DNA of 18,076 bases from Deltaproteobacteria bacterium (GTDB lineage: Bacteria; Desulfobacterota; Desulfobacteria; Desulfobacterales; JAFDFH01). Positions 5,594-14,204 of the stretch are shown piece by piece. The first letter of the stretch is position 1. Each line of letters opens with the position of its first letter. The notes beneath the pieces were generated by a model. It was not told the DNA's origin, ran no database searches, and saw nothing but the letters and a program-made list of their open reading frames with translations. The stretch is from NCBI GenBank assembly GCA_019309945.1, contig JAFDFH010000025.1, forward strand, positions 1-18,076, given 5' to 3'. Position numbers and translations under genes: made by a program.

Positions 5594-6532
5594 ATGCTGT
5601 ACCAACATATTACCGTGATGTTGAGGGAAACGGTCGATTATCTTAACTGTAAACCGGGAAAGATCTATGTCGACGGCACGCTTGGCGGGTCGGGTCATGC
5701 GAAGGCGATCTGTGAAGAAATTGCCCCGGAGGGGCTTCTCATCGGCATCGATCAGGATAGCGATTCGATCAGAAACGCAGAAAAGGTCTTGAAACCGTAT
5801 GAATCAATTGTCCGAATCTTCCATGATAATTTTGTTAATCTTCCGTTAATTCTCAGACAATTGAATATCTCCGCAGTGGACGGCATTCTCCTCGATCTCG
5901 GTATTTCTTTTCATCAGATCGAGTCCAGCGGACGGGGTTTCAGTTTTAATAAAGATGAACCCCTCGACATGCGAATGAATGCAGCGTCCAGCCCAACAGC
6001 GGAAGAGTTGATCAACTCGGTATCAGAAGAAGGTCTTAGGTATATTTTCAAGATCTACGGGGAAGAGCACCGGGCACGACAAATCGCACGAAGAATCATT
6101 CAGGTGCGCGACCAAAAAAAAATCAGCTCGAGCAAACAACTGGCGCAAATCGTATGCGACGCTATTCCCAAAAGGGCACGGGTGCATCAAAGGATTCATC
6201 CTGCCACGCGGGTGTTCATGGCCCTGAGAATCGCTGTCAACAAAGAACTCGAGAGACTCGAGGCATTCATGGAAAATGTAGTGGATTTATTGAATCCCAA
6301 AGGTCGTCTTTGTGTTCTAGCGTTTCACTCCCTGGAAGATCGAATCGTAAAACAACGGGTAAAAATTCTGGAAAAGGGGTGTATATGTCCGCCGGACTTT
6401 CCAAAGTGTGTTTGTAATAAGAAGAAAGTCATACGTATTTTGACCCCCAAAGTACTGCGGCCCACAAAAGAAGAAATTGCCGTTAATCCCAGGGCTAGAA
6501 GCACACGGCTGAGGGCGATTGAAAAACTGTAA
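5594..6532 (+). CDS. rsmH: 16S rRNA (cytosine-1402-N4)-methyltransferase RsmH (MraW)
   Basis: 312 residues, normal length. It methylates N4 of C1402 in the ribosomal P site using S-adenosylmethionine. Motifs: HITVMLRETVDYL at the start, SAM-binding DGTLGGSGHA (27-36), GIDQD (51-55), DLGIS (101-105), HPATRVFMALRIAVN (202-216), FHSLEDRIVK (244-253), a cysteine-rich GCICPPDFPKCVC (262-274) and the terminal NPRARSTRLRA. TGGAG lies seven bases before the ATG. The stop codon abuts the ftsL ATG with no spacer, so coupled translation is likely. Confidence 0.97.
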   Translation: MLYQHITVMLRETVDYLNCKPGKIYVDGTLGGSGHAKAICEEIAPEGLLIGIDQDSDSIRNAEKVLKPYESIVRIFHDNFVNLPLILRQLNISAVDGILLDLGISFHQIESSGRGFSFNKDEPLDMRMNAASSPTAEELINSVSEEGLRYIFKIYGEEHRARQIARRIIQVRDQKKISSSKQLAQIVCDAIPKRARVHQRIHPATRVFMALRIAVNKELERLEAFMENVVDLLNPKGRLCVLAFHSLEDRIVKQRVKILEKGCICPPDFPKCVCNKKKVIRILTPKVLRPTKEEIAVNPRARSTRLRAIEKL

Positions 6533-6829
6533 ATGAATAAAAAAACGAAAAAAAATATTCCCAATCGGAACCTATCGGGAATCTGGCTGGTTCTTCTTTC
6601 CATATTTATTGCTGAACTCCTTCTGTATACCTGGTGCAGGGTCCAGTTTGTCAGGACCGGATACGCCATCTCGGAAGAGACCCAAAAAAATCAACACCTG
6701 ATGGCCCTGCAAAAAAAATTAAAAATTGAACTCGCACACCTGAAGTCACCGGAACGTATTGGGAAAATAGCAGAAACCCGGCTCGGCCTGATCATGCCGA
6801 ACGCAAAACAAACAATTATCATCCCATGA
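6533..6829 (+). CDS. ftsL: cell division protein FtsL
   Basis: 98 residues: a basic cytoplasmic N-terminus (MNKKTKKNIPNRN), one membrane helix (about 16-35), a charged, heptad-like periplasmic helix (about 45-72), then SPERIGKIAETRLGLIMP (72-89), the usual closing region of FtsL. FtsL forms a complex with FtsB and FtsQ and activates septal FtsWI. Sequence conservation in this family is low; assignment rests on topology, the terminal motif and position between rsmH and ftsI. Its TGA overlaps the ftsI ATG in the form ATGA. Confidence 0.9.
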   Translation: MNKKTKKNIPNRNLSGIWLVLLSIFIAELLLYTWCRVQFVRTGYAISEETQKNQHLMALQKKLKIELAHLKSPERIGKIAETRLGLIMPNAKQTIIIP

Positions 6830-8568
6830 AACCGGCCCGAAAAATGTACATCAGGTTCCGTACGATTATTGTGGGGATCATTTTCACCCTTTTAATGGGT
6901 GTTATTGGCGCCAAGGCCGTATATTTACAGATTTATTGCGGATCATGGTTGTCTCAAAAAGCGGCCACGCAATATGAAAAGTCATACGAATTCCATGGGA
7001 AACGCGGAACGATATACGATATCAATCTCAGGGAAATGGCCGTCAGTGTTGATGGAACCTCAATTGCGGCCTACCCCCGGCATGTTGTGGATCAGCAAGT
7101 TGCCGGAAAGGCCCTCGGGAAATTACTGAAAATTGACGCCAGGACGCTTGATCGTAAGCTTTCATCCAAAAGATCTTTTATCTGGATCAAGCGTAACGTC
7201 ACACCCCGACAAGCAGAAGCGGCCAAAGACCTTAAGCTAAAGGGAATCGATTTCATATCTGAACCTAGCCGCTTCTATCCGAATAAAACTCTGGCGGCAC
7301 AGGTACTTGGATTTACAGGCACAGATGGCAATGGCCTGGAGGGGATTGAATATCGCTATGACCGATATTTAAGGGGCACCGCCGGCAATTTCATGATCCT
7401 AAAGGATGCCTTGGGACGCAGGTTCGGTGCTGAAAAAAACATTACTCCGGATTTTGATTATAGTGGAAACAATATCGTCCTTACAATTGATCGGACGGTA
7501 CAGTATATCACCGAACAAGCGCTTGAGAAGGCGGTAACGCATTTTTCAGCCAAATCCGGAATAGCCGTCGTCATGGCGCCAAAAACAGGGGCCGTATTAG
7601 CTCTAGCGCATTTTCCATTTTTCAATCCAAACGCTTTTAAAGATTTCGGCCGGGAACTTTGGAGAAACAGGGCCATCACCGACCCGTTTGAGCCGGGATC
7701 GACCCTGAAAATCTTCAGCGTCGCGGCGGCGATTGAATCCGGTGCCTGTACGCCCGACACGATCTTTTTTTGTGAAAACGGTGAATACCGAATCGGCAAT
7801 AATGTAATCCATGACGCTAAACCGCGCGGATGGCTGTCATTGCAGCAAATCGTCCAGTATTCCAGCAACATTGGCGCTGTCAAAGTAAGTGAAATTTTAG
7901 GGCCGGAATACCTTTACAATCATCTGCGAAAATTTGGTTTCGGTGTAAAGACCGGAATAGACTGTCCCGGGGAAACTGCCGGCAGCATGGCACCCTATAA
8001 GCGATGGTCAAAAATAGATACAGGGGCGATTGCCTTTGGTCAGGGCATTTCGGTCTCGGCCATCCAGCTTCTGACAGCAGCCTGTGTCATTGCAAATGAC
8101 GGTATTCGCATGAAGCCTTTTATCGTTCAGGCAATCACAAATCAAAACGGACGCCTCATAAAAAGCTTTGCTCCGAAGAAAGTAAAAACGGTTATTTCGG
8201 CGCAAACGGCCCGGACCGTTCGGAAAATTATGAAAACCGTCGTTGGCCAGGAAGGTACGGGGGTCAATGCGATGCTTGAAGGGTATTCGGCCTGCGGGAA
8301 AACAGGAACTGCCCAGAAATCCGATGGAAACGGAACCTATGCGAAGGACAAATATGTGGCCTCTTTTATCGGATTCGCACCTGCCGAAAAAGCGGCCGTG
8401 GCAATCCTGGTTGTCATCGACGAACCCCGGAAACATCACTACGGCGGTGTTGTCGCCGCACCGGTATTCAAAAAGATCGCCAGCGAAACCCTGAACTACC
8501 TGAACATACCGCCTAAAAAGGAACACGACAAGTTAACGGTTGAAGTGGCATTTGAGGTAAGCGGGTGA
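6826..8568 (+). CDS. ftsI: septal peptidoglycan transpeptidase FtsI (PBP3)
   Basis: 580 residues. It has a short cytoplasmic tail, one membrane helix (about 13-34), a dimerisation (pedestal) domain starting at GKRGTIYD (58-65), and a transpeptidase domain with STLK (Ser292 nucleophile, 292-295), SSN (346-348) and KTGT (492-495). It is a monofunctional class B PBP that cross-links septal peptidoglycan together with FtsW. No PASTA repeats follow the catalytic domain; the tail ends about 30 residues after YGGVVAAPVF. The first base of its stop region overlaps the murE GTG (GTGA). Confidence 0.96.
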   Translation: MKPARKMYIRFRTIIVGIIFTLLMGVIGAKAVYLQIYCGSWLSQKAATQYEKSYEFHGKRGTIYDINLREMAVSVDGTSIAAYPRHVVDQQVAGKALGKLLKIDARTLDRKLSSKRSFIWIKRNVTPRQAEAAKDLKLKGIDFISEPSRFYPNKTLAAQVLGFTGTDGNGLEGIEYRYDRYLRGTAGNFMILKDALGRRFGAEKNITPDFDYSGNNIVLTIDRTVQYITEQALEKAVTHFSAKSGIAVVMAPKTGAVLALAHFPFFNPNAFKDFGRELWRNRAITDPFEPGSTLKIFSVAAAIESGACTPDTIFFCENGEYRIGNNVIHDAKPRGWLSLQQIVQYSSNIGAVKVSEILGPEYLYNHLRKFGFGVKTGIDCPGETAGSMAPYKRWSKIDTGAIAFGQGISVSAIQLLTAACVIANDGIRMKPFIVQAITNQNGRLIKSFAPKKVKTVISAQTARTVRKIMKTVVGQEGTGVNAMLEGYSACGKTGTAQKSDGNGTYAKDKYVASFIGFAPAEKAAVAILVVIDEPRKHHYGGVVAAPVFKKIASETLNYLNIPPKKEHDKLTVEVAFEVSG

Positions 8569-10121
8569 AACTTTCGACTTTAATCAAATCCGTGAAAGTA
8601 ATGAACATCAGCGGCATTCCGTTTGAGGGGAATGAACAGGTGGGAAAGGGTCGTTTCGAGTCGGATCCGGAAATACATTCAATTCATTACAGGGCTCAAG
8701 AAGTAACACCTGGCGGGCTGTTCGTCGCAATTAAAGGGTTTAATGCGGACGGACATGACTTTATTGAGGATGCCTTGGAACGGGGGGCATCCGTAATCGT
8801 CGCTCAGAAATCGGTGGCTAAACCTTCAATAATAATAGAGGTTGAAAACTCCAGGAAAGCCCTGGCCGCAATCTCGCACGTGTTTTATGGAAAGCCGTCC
8901 GAAAAACTGCTTATCATCGCAATAACCGGCACAAACGGAAAAACAACCACCGCCTTCTTAATTGAAAGTATACTTGCAGAAGCCGGTTTCAACGTCGGCG
9001 TGATCGGAACCATAAATTACCGCTATTCAGGAAAAATATTCGCCAATCCCATTACGACCCCCGAATCTTTGGATCTCCAAAGAATTCTTGCGGACATGCT
9101 CGCAGACGGCATCACCCATGTTGTAATGGAAGTTTCATCACACGCAATCGACCTTGCTCGCATTGACCATTGCGGGTTCGATGTCGGCGTGTTTACCAAC
9201 TTCAGCCAGGACCATCTGGATTATCATAAAGACATGCATACCTACTGGTCCTGCAAGAAGAGACTTTTTACCGAAAGCCTGATAGCAGGACCCAAAAAGG
9301 ACCGAGCCCTGGCCGTCATCAACGGCGACGATCCCAAAGGGAAAGAACTGTTGGCGCATCTTTCCATTCATTCCCTCGCCACCGGTCTTTCAAGCGACAA
9401 CACGATCAGGCCGGTTCACATTCAACACGATCTGAACGGTATCACAGGAAAAATTTCAACACCGGCAGGTGCTTTGGATTTTAAATCCTCACTCGTGGGA
9501 AGATATAATCTTGAAAACATACTCACGGCCACCGGAGTGGGGATTGGGCTTAAAATTGCCCTCAATGCGATCAAAGCCGGAATAGAAAAGGTTCGATTCG
9601 TACCCGGCCGACTGGAGCCGATTCCAAATGCAACGGGCCGGTTCGTATACGTGGATTACGCGCACACACCGGATGCGCTTGAGAATGTATTGACTTCCCT
9701 AAAATCTCTATTGACCGCTAAAATCATATGCGTATTCGGCTGCGGCGGTGACAGGGACACCGATAAACGGCCTCAAATGGGCGAAATTGCAGGAAGGCTT
9801 TGTGACCTGACGATTATCACTTCCGATAATCCACGGACAGAGCCCCCCATGGGAATCATCGATCAGGTCCTTCATGGCGTTAAAAAAGTGGCCGCCTTTG
9901 AATACGCGGCGTCGGATCTTTCAAACGGTTTAAAAAAAAAGGGGTATGTTCTCGAACCGGATCGAAAAAAGGCCATCGCTCTTGGGGTTACGGCCTCCCG
10001 ACCCGGCGACACGGTCCTGATCGCCGGTAAGGGCCATGAGACGTATCAAATCATCGGGAATAAAACCGTCCCCTTTGATGACAGGGTCGAGGCCAAAAGG
10101 GCCCTTGCAAAAAGCAAATAA
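8565..10121 (+). CDS. murE: UDP-MurNAc-tripeptide synthetase MurE, meso-DAP type
   Basis: 518 residues, GTG start overlapping the ftsI stop. It adds the third amino acid to UDP-MurNAc-L-Ala-D-Glu with ATP hydrolysis in the cytosol. Motifs: P-loop TGTNGKTTT (121-129), TTPES (164-168), EVSSHA (189-194), TNFSQDHLDYH (211-221), YAHTPD (365-370), FGCGGDRD (391-398), DNPR (421-424) and GKGHE (488-492). DNPR is the signature of enzymes that add meso-diaminopimelate rather than lysine. Compared with E. coli there is a modest extension around residues 440-462 (KKVAAFEYAASDLSNGLKKK) before EPDRKKAI. The A9G4 tract at 9932-9944 does not break the frame. Confidence 0.96.
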   Translation: MKLSTLIKSVKVMNISGIPFEGNEQVGKGRFESDPEIHSIHYRAQEVTPGGLFVAIKGFNADGHDFIEDALERGASVIVAQKSVAKPSIIIEVENSRKALAAISHVFYGKPSEKLLIIAITGTNGKTTTAFLIESILAEAGFNVGVIGTINYRYSGKIFANPITTPESLDLQRILADMLADGITHVVMEVSSHAIDLARIDHCGFDVGVFTNFSQDHLDYHKDMHTYWSCKKRLFTESLIAGPKKDRALAVINGDDPKGKELLAHLSIHSLATGLSSDNTIRPVHIQHDLNGITGKISTPAGALDFKSSLVGRYNLENILTATGVGIGLKIALNAIKAGIEKVRFVPGRLEPIPNATGRFVYVDYAHTPDALENVLTSLKSLLTAKIICVFGCGGDRDTDKRPQMGEIAGRLCDLTIITSDNPRTEPPMGIIDQVLHGVKKVAAFEYAASDLSNGLKKKGYVLEPDRKKAIALGVTASRPGDTVLIAGKGHETYQIIGNKTVPFDDRVEAKRALAKSK

Positions 10122-10131
10122 AGTTAAAACC

Positions 10132-11574
10132 ATGCAGATGAAAAAGCCATGGATGACATCCGATATTCTTGAAGCGACAAACGGAGATCTCTTGTGCGGG
10201 GCGGTCACGCATGCTTTTGCAGATGTCTCGATCGATTCGCGACAGATATCCGGGGACGACCTGTTCATCGCAATCATCGGTAATACCCATGACGGCCACC
10301 GCTTTGTCAGCGATGTCGTCAAATCCGGCATCAGCGGTATCATGATCAACAGGAACAAGGCCGACCGTCAGTCAATTGGCCAATGGAAGCAACAGGGCCT
10401 GGTTTGTGTGGTCGTTGATGACACGGTAAAATCCCTTGGCGATCTGGCCGCTTTTCACCGCCGGCGATCGAATATCCAAGTGATCGCGATAACCGGTTCA
10501 AACGGCAAAACCACCACCAAGGATATGACCGCGGCTGTGGTTTCACGCCGCTTTACAACCTTGTCGACCCCTGGCAATTTCAACAATGAAATCGGGCTTC
10601 CATTAACCCTTTTCAAACTCGAACCAAAGCATCAATGGGCTGTTCTGGAATTGGGTACGAACGGACCCGGGGAAATAAAACGGCTCGCTGAAATTTGTCA
10701 GCCCGATATTGGTGTTATCACAAACATTGGACCGGCGCATCTCGAAGGGTTAGGTTCCTTAGAGGGGGTCATGCAAGAAAAAGGAGAACTTTTAAAAAAA
10801 ATTAAGCCCAACGGCAAAGCGGTCTTAAATGCGGATGATCCGAGTGTGGTTCAACTCAGGGAAAAAACCTCTAAAGATGTGCTTTATTTTGGATTGTCGG
10901 AAGATGCGCTGATCCGTGCAATATCCATCCAGGAAAAAGGGGATGGCGTCTCTTTTGCCTTGAGGTTGCCATCCGCAACCATTTCTGTCGATCTTAAGAT
11001 TCCCGGCGACTTCATGGTTTCAAATGCGCTGGCCGCTTCCGCCGTCGGATCTCTGCTCGGATTATCCGCCCAGGAAATTAAGGCGGGCCTTGAAGATTTC
11101 AGACCGGCTCGGGGGAGGATGAATGTTCTAAAAACAAAAAAAGGTGTGCACATCATCGACGATTCATATAACGCCAACCCGGTTTCCATGGAAGCAGCGA
11201 TGATGACACTGAAATCCATGAAGGGTAATAAACGGGGAATCCTGGTTGTCGGTGACATGTTCGAACTGGGCAACCATGCCGAATCGATGCATCAAAAGTT
11301 CGGTTCCGCGGCTGCTCGTTCCGGTATCACAAAACTTTACGTTACCGGCGAATATGCCGCTACCGTCGCGAAGAGTGCGCGGGATGAAGATATGGCCCCC
11401 CGGGATATCTTTACCGGAACCATGGAAGAGATTTTCAAAGACATGACCAAACGGCTCCAACACGATGACTGGGTTCTGGTGAAAGGTTCCCACGGGATGG
11501 GCATGGAGAAAATTGTAAATTGGCTTCTGGATTGGGCCAATGATTCGTCGTTTACCAGAAGCGGCAATCAGTAG
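10132..11574 (+). CDS. murF: UDP-MurNAc-tripeptide D-Ala-D-Ala ligase MurF
   Basis: 480 residues from ATG 10132, 10 nt after murE; the frame is open further upstream inside murE, but MurF homology begins at about TSDILEATNGDLL. An ATG two codons on is an alternative start. MurF adds D-Ala-D-Ala to complete UDP-MurNAc-pentapeptide. Motifs: SIDSR (33-37), P-loop TGSNGKTTT (121-129), TPGNFNNEIG (146-155), ELGTN (173-177), NIGPAHLEGLGS (198-209), IDDSYNANP (342-350) and VKGSHGMGME (450-459). The last motif usually reads KGSR; here His replaces Arg. No ddl gene is visible next to it. Confidence 0.95.
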   Translation: MQMKKPWMTSDILEATNGDLLCGAVTHAFADVSIDSRQISGDDLFIAIIGNTHDGHRFVSDVVKSGISGIMINRNKADRQSIGQWKQQGLVCVVVDDTVKSLGDLAAFHRRRSNIQVIAITGSNGKTTTKDMTAAVVSRRFTTLSTPGNFNNEIGLPLTLFKLEPKHQWAVLELGTNGPGEIKRLAEICQPDIGVITNIGPAHLEGLGSLEGVMQEKGELLKKIKPNGKAVLNADDPSVVQLREKTSKDVLYFGLSEDALIRAISIQEKGDGVSFALRLPSATISVDLKIPGDFMVSNALAASAVGSLLGLSAQEIKAGLEDFRPARGRMNVLKTKKGVHIIDDSYNANPVSMEAAMMTLKSMKGNKRGILVVGDMFELGNHAESMHQKFGSAAARSGITKLYVTGEYAATVAKSARDEDMAPRDIFTGTMEEIFKDMTKRLQHDDWVLVKGSHGMGMEKIVNWLLDWANDSSFTRSGNQ

Positions 11575-11611
11575 CATAACAAATAACCCATAACTATTCA
11601 CACCAAAAATT

Positions 11612-12691
11612 ATGTTTTACCATTTACTATATCCACTTCACACGGAAATATCAGCTTTTAATGTATTCCGTTATATTACCTTTCGTACGATCTATGCCAG
11701 CCTCACCGCCTTTTTGATCTGTTTTTTGCTGGGGCCCTGGGCGATCCGGAAACTTAAGGACATGCAGGTTGGACAGTATATCCGCGAAGACGGCCCGGCG
11801 GCTCATTATAAAAAGGCAGGGACACCGACGATGGGCGGGACCCTGATCCTTTTCTCGATTGCCCTATCCACCCTCCTGTGGAGCAACCTGACCAACTATT
11901 ACATCTGGATCATCCTCATGGTAACCGTTGGATATGGGGGCATCGGTTTCATCGATGACTACCTCATGCAGGTTAAAAAACAAAGCAAAGGATTAAGTGT
12001 TCGTAAAAAGTTCTTGTTACAAACGGTACTGGCGATCACGACGGGAATACTTCTTTACGCGATTCCGGACTTTAGCACCCGTGTAACAGTACCTTTTTTT
12101 AAAAATATTTCACCGGACCTGGGCTGGGGATACATTCTTTTTGCTGCGCTGATCATTGTGGGAACATCAAACGCCGTCAATCTCACCGACGGTTTGGACG
12201 GGCTTGCGATCGGGCCGGTCATTATCGCTGCGGTTACGTATATGGTCTTTTCCTATGTTAGCGGTCATGTAAATATCGCCGATTACCTGCAAATCAAATA
12301 CGTTGCCGGCAGCGGAGAAACCGCTGTCTTCTGCGGCGCGATGGCCGGTGCCGGCCTTGGGTTTCTATGGTTTAATACTTACCCTGCACAAGTTTTCATG
12401 GGCGATGTCGGGTCGCTTTCACTGGGAAGCGCACTCGGTACGGTGGCTGTTATCACCAAGCAGGAAATCCTGCTGGTCCTTGTCGGCGGACTTTTTGTTG
12501 TTGAAGCCCTGTCTGTTATTTTTCAGGTCAGCTTCTTCAAGATGACGAATGGCCGCAGAATTTTTAAAATGGCGCCCCTTCACCATCATTTTGAATTAAA
12601 AGGATGGGCTGAACCCAAAGTGATTGTGCGATTCTGGATCATCGCGATCGCACTTGCGATGATTTCCATGAGTACACTTAAACTCAGATGA
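11612..12691 (+). CDS. mraY: phospho-MurNAc-pentapeptide transferase MraY
   Basis: 359 residues, an integral inner-membrane protein with about ten hydrophobic helices. It transfers phospho-MurNAc-pentapeptide to undecaprenyl phosphate to make lipid I. Motifs: KKAGTPTMGG (67-76), the Asp pair in GFIDDY (112-117), NLTDGLDG (190-197), FMGDVGS (262-268) and PLHHHFELKGW (322-332), which includes the His cluster. The N-terminus MFYHLLYPLH is typical for Gram-negative MraY. It starts 37 nt after murF and is followed by the second-largest gap of the operon. Confidence 0.97.
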   Translation: MFYHLLYPLHTEISAFNVFRYITFRTIYASLTAFLICFLLGPWAIRKLKDMQVGQYIREDGPAAHYKKAGTPTMGGTLILFSIALSTLLWSNLTNYYIWIILMVTVGYGGIGFIDDYLMQVKKQSKGLSVRKKFLLQTVLAITTGILLYAIPDFSTRVTVPFFKNISPDLGWGYILFAALIIVGTSNAVNLTDGLDGLAIGPVIIAAVTYMVFSYVSGHVNIADYLQIKYVAGSGETAVFCGAMAGAGLGFLWFNTYPAQVFMGDVGSLSLGSALGTVAVITKQEILLVLVGGLFVVEALSVIFQVSFFKMTNGRRIFKMAPLHHHFELKGWAEPKVIVRFWIIAIALAMISMSTLKLR

Positions 12692-12719
12692 AGACAACTA
12701 AGACAAATCATGCGCCATT

Positions 12720-12785
12720 ACACCCAAATAGGTGTTTAGACTGAAGGTAAAGGAAGGCTGACAATTAATAATTGACCTTCAGTCT
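12720..12785. repeat. stem-loops in the mraY-murD gap
   Basis: A small hairpin, ACACC (12720-12724) with GGTGT (12731-12735), precedes a perfect 11-bp inverted repeat: AGACTGAAGGT (12738-12748) and ACCTTCAGTCT (12775-12785). The 26-nt loop contains a nested CAATT/AATTG hairpin (12762-12774). No T-run follows, so a terminator is not evident. It may be a repeat element or an mRNA processing or stability structure. Confidence 0.6.
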
Positions 12786-12830
12786 TCCGTCTTCAACCTA
12801 AATGCCTGGAAATTAGAATTAAGGATCTAA

Positions 12831-14204
12831 GTGGAACTAGCCGGGAAAAATATTCTTGTCGTCGGCCTTGGGATTACGGGCGTTGCCGTTGCACGCTTTC
12901 TAAAAAATCGCGGAGCCATGGTGACTGTCACGGATCAAGCAAGTGAGGAAGCATTGACCTCCTATTTGTCTTCGATTCGTAATTTGGGTATCCGGACGGA
13001 ATTGGGGCAACATCAACTTTCTACATTTGAAAGTGCAGATCTCATTGTGCTGAGCCCGGGTGTTCCCCACTTGATCCCGCCGATCAAAAAAGCGAAGGGG
13101 CAAGGGGTTCCCGTCCTGGGCGAAATTGAACTTGCATCCAGGTTCATACTGGAACCGATCGTTGCCGTAACCGGCACGAATGGCAAGACCACTACAACCG
13201 CGCTCCTGGGCGAGATGCTGGAGCAATCAGGATTTAAAGTTTTTATTGGTGGAAATATCGGCAACCCGCTGATTAACTATGTCCACCAAGAAGAAAAAGC
13301 AGATATTGTTGTGGTTGAAATCAGCAGCTTCCAACTCGACACCATCGACACCTTCAGGCCAAGAGTGGGCGTCTTGTTAAACATTAGCGAAGATCATCTG
13401 GACCGTTATGCCGATTTGAACGCTTATGCCGAAGCCAAAGGGCGGCTTTTCGAGAACCAGCAAACAGGTGATATAGCGGTCTTAAATGGCGCTGATGGGC
13501 TGGTACGTATATTGAGTAAAAAAATTCCAAGTAAAAAATTATTTTTCAACGCCCACTCGGATAAGGAAGAAGGGGCAACCCTATCATCGCAAAAAATCGT
13601 TTTGAACCTGACAGGTAGCTTGCGAACGCCGGAGGCCGTGGACCTTGCCAGCGTTAAAATTTCGGGCAAGCACAACATGGAAAACGCTTCGGCGGCCTGC
13701 CTGGCGGCCCTGGCTTGCGGAGGAACTTTCGAAGGCGTCCAAACGGCTTTGAATCATTTTAATGGTTTCGCCCATCGTCTGGAATATGTGGCTACGATAA
13801 ATGGGGCACGGTATTACAATGACTCGAAAGCGACAAACGTCGATGCGGTCACAAGAGCTCTGGAAGCTTTTGCCAACCCGATCATTTTGATTATGGGGGG
13901 ACGCGATAAAGGGGGCCGTTTCCAAAAATTAAGGGATCGGATCAGCCGGCATACAAAAAAGCTCATCGTTTTAGGAGAAGCCAAGGATATCATTCAATCC
14001 GCCCTTGGCGCTATTACTCCGACCTCAGCTGCCAGTACCATGGAGGATGCGGTTCTTCAGGCCTATCAGGCCGCCGTACCGGGCGATGTTGTGCTCCTGT
14101 CGCCTGCCTGTTCAAGCTTTGACATGTACAGCAGTTATAAACAGCGGGGTGAAAACTTTTACCAGGCGGTTGAAAAACTGAAGTGCAAAGACCATGACAG
14201 ATAA
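12831..14204 (+). CDS. murD: UDP-MurNAc-L-alanine:D-glutamate ligase MurD
   Basis: 457 residues, GTG start with AAGGA six bases upstream. It adds D-glutamate to UDP-MurNAc-L-Ala. Motifs: an N-terminal Rossmann-like VGLGITG (11-17), LSPGVP (74-79), P-loop TGTNGKTTT (114-122), EISSFQL (163-169), NISEDHLDRY (184-193), HRLE (315-318), NDSKATN (330-336), GGRDKG (356-361) and LSPACSSFDMY (423-433). It overlaps ftsW by 11 bases. The length and all catalytic motifs are normal. Confidence 0.96.
   Translation: MELAGKNILVVGLGITGVAVARFLKNRGAMVTVTDQASEEALTSYLSSIRNLGIRTELGQHQLSTFESADLIVLSPGVPHLIPPIKKAKGQGVPVLGEIELASRFILEPIVAVTGTNGKTTTTALLGEMLEQSGFKVFIGGNIGNPLINYVHQEEKADIVVVEISSFQLDTIDTFRPRVGVLLNISEDHLDRYADLNAYAEAKGRLFENQQTGDIAVLNGADGLVRILSKKIPSKKLFFNAHSDKEEGATLSSQKIVLNLTGSLRTPEAVDLASVKISGKHNMENASAACLAALACGGTFEGVQTALNHFNGFAHRLEYVATINGARYYNDSKATNVDAVTRALEAFANPIILIMGGRDKGGRFQKLRDRISRHTKKLIVLGEAKDIIQSALGAITPTSAASTMEDAVLQAYQAAVPGDVVLLSPACSSFDMYSSYKQRGENFYQAVEKLKCKDHDR

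Noticed and set aside
5447..5698. 83-codon leftward frame between mraZ and rsmH
   Set aside because: It is the complement of repeat copy C and the start of rsmH. Its similarity to the frame at 4555-4800 reflects the shared DNA repeat, not a protein.
9932..9944. A9 followed by G4 in murE, a possible slippery or frameshift site
   Set aside because: The MurE frame continues through it into the expected EPDR, GKGHE and terminal motifs, and the -1 and +1 frames carry nothing recognisable.
10036..10131. Longer murF starting inside murE
   Set aside because: The extra 32 residues overlap conserved murE codons and are not MurF-like; the ATG at 10132 fits the family start.
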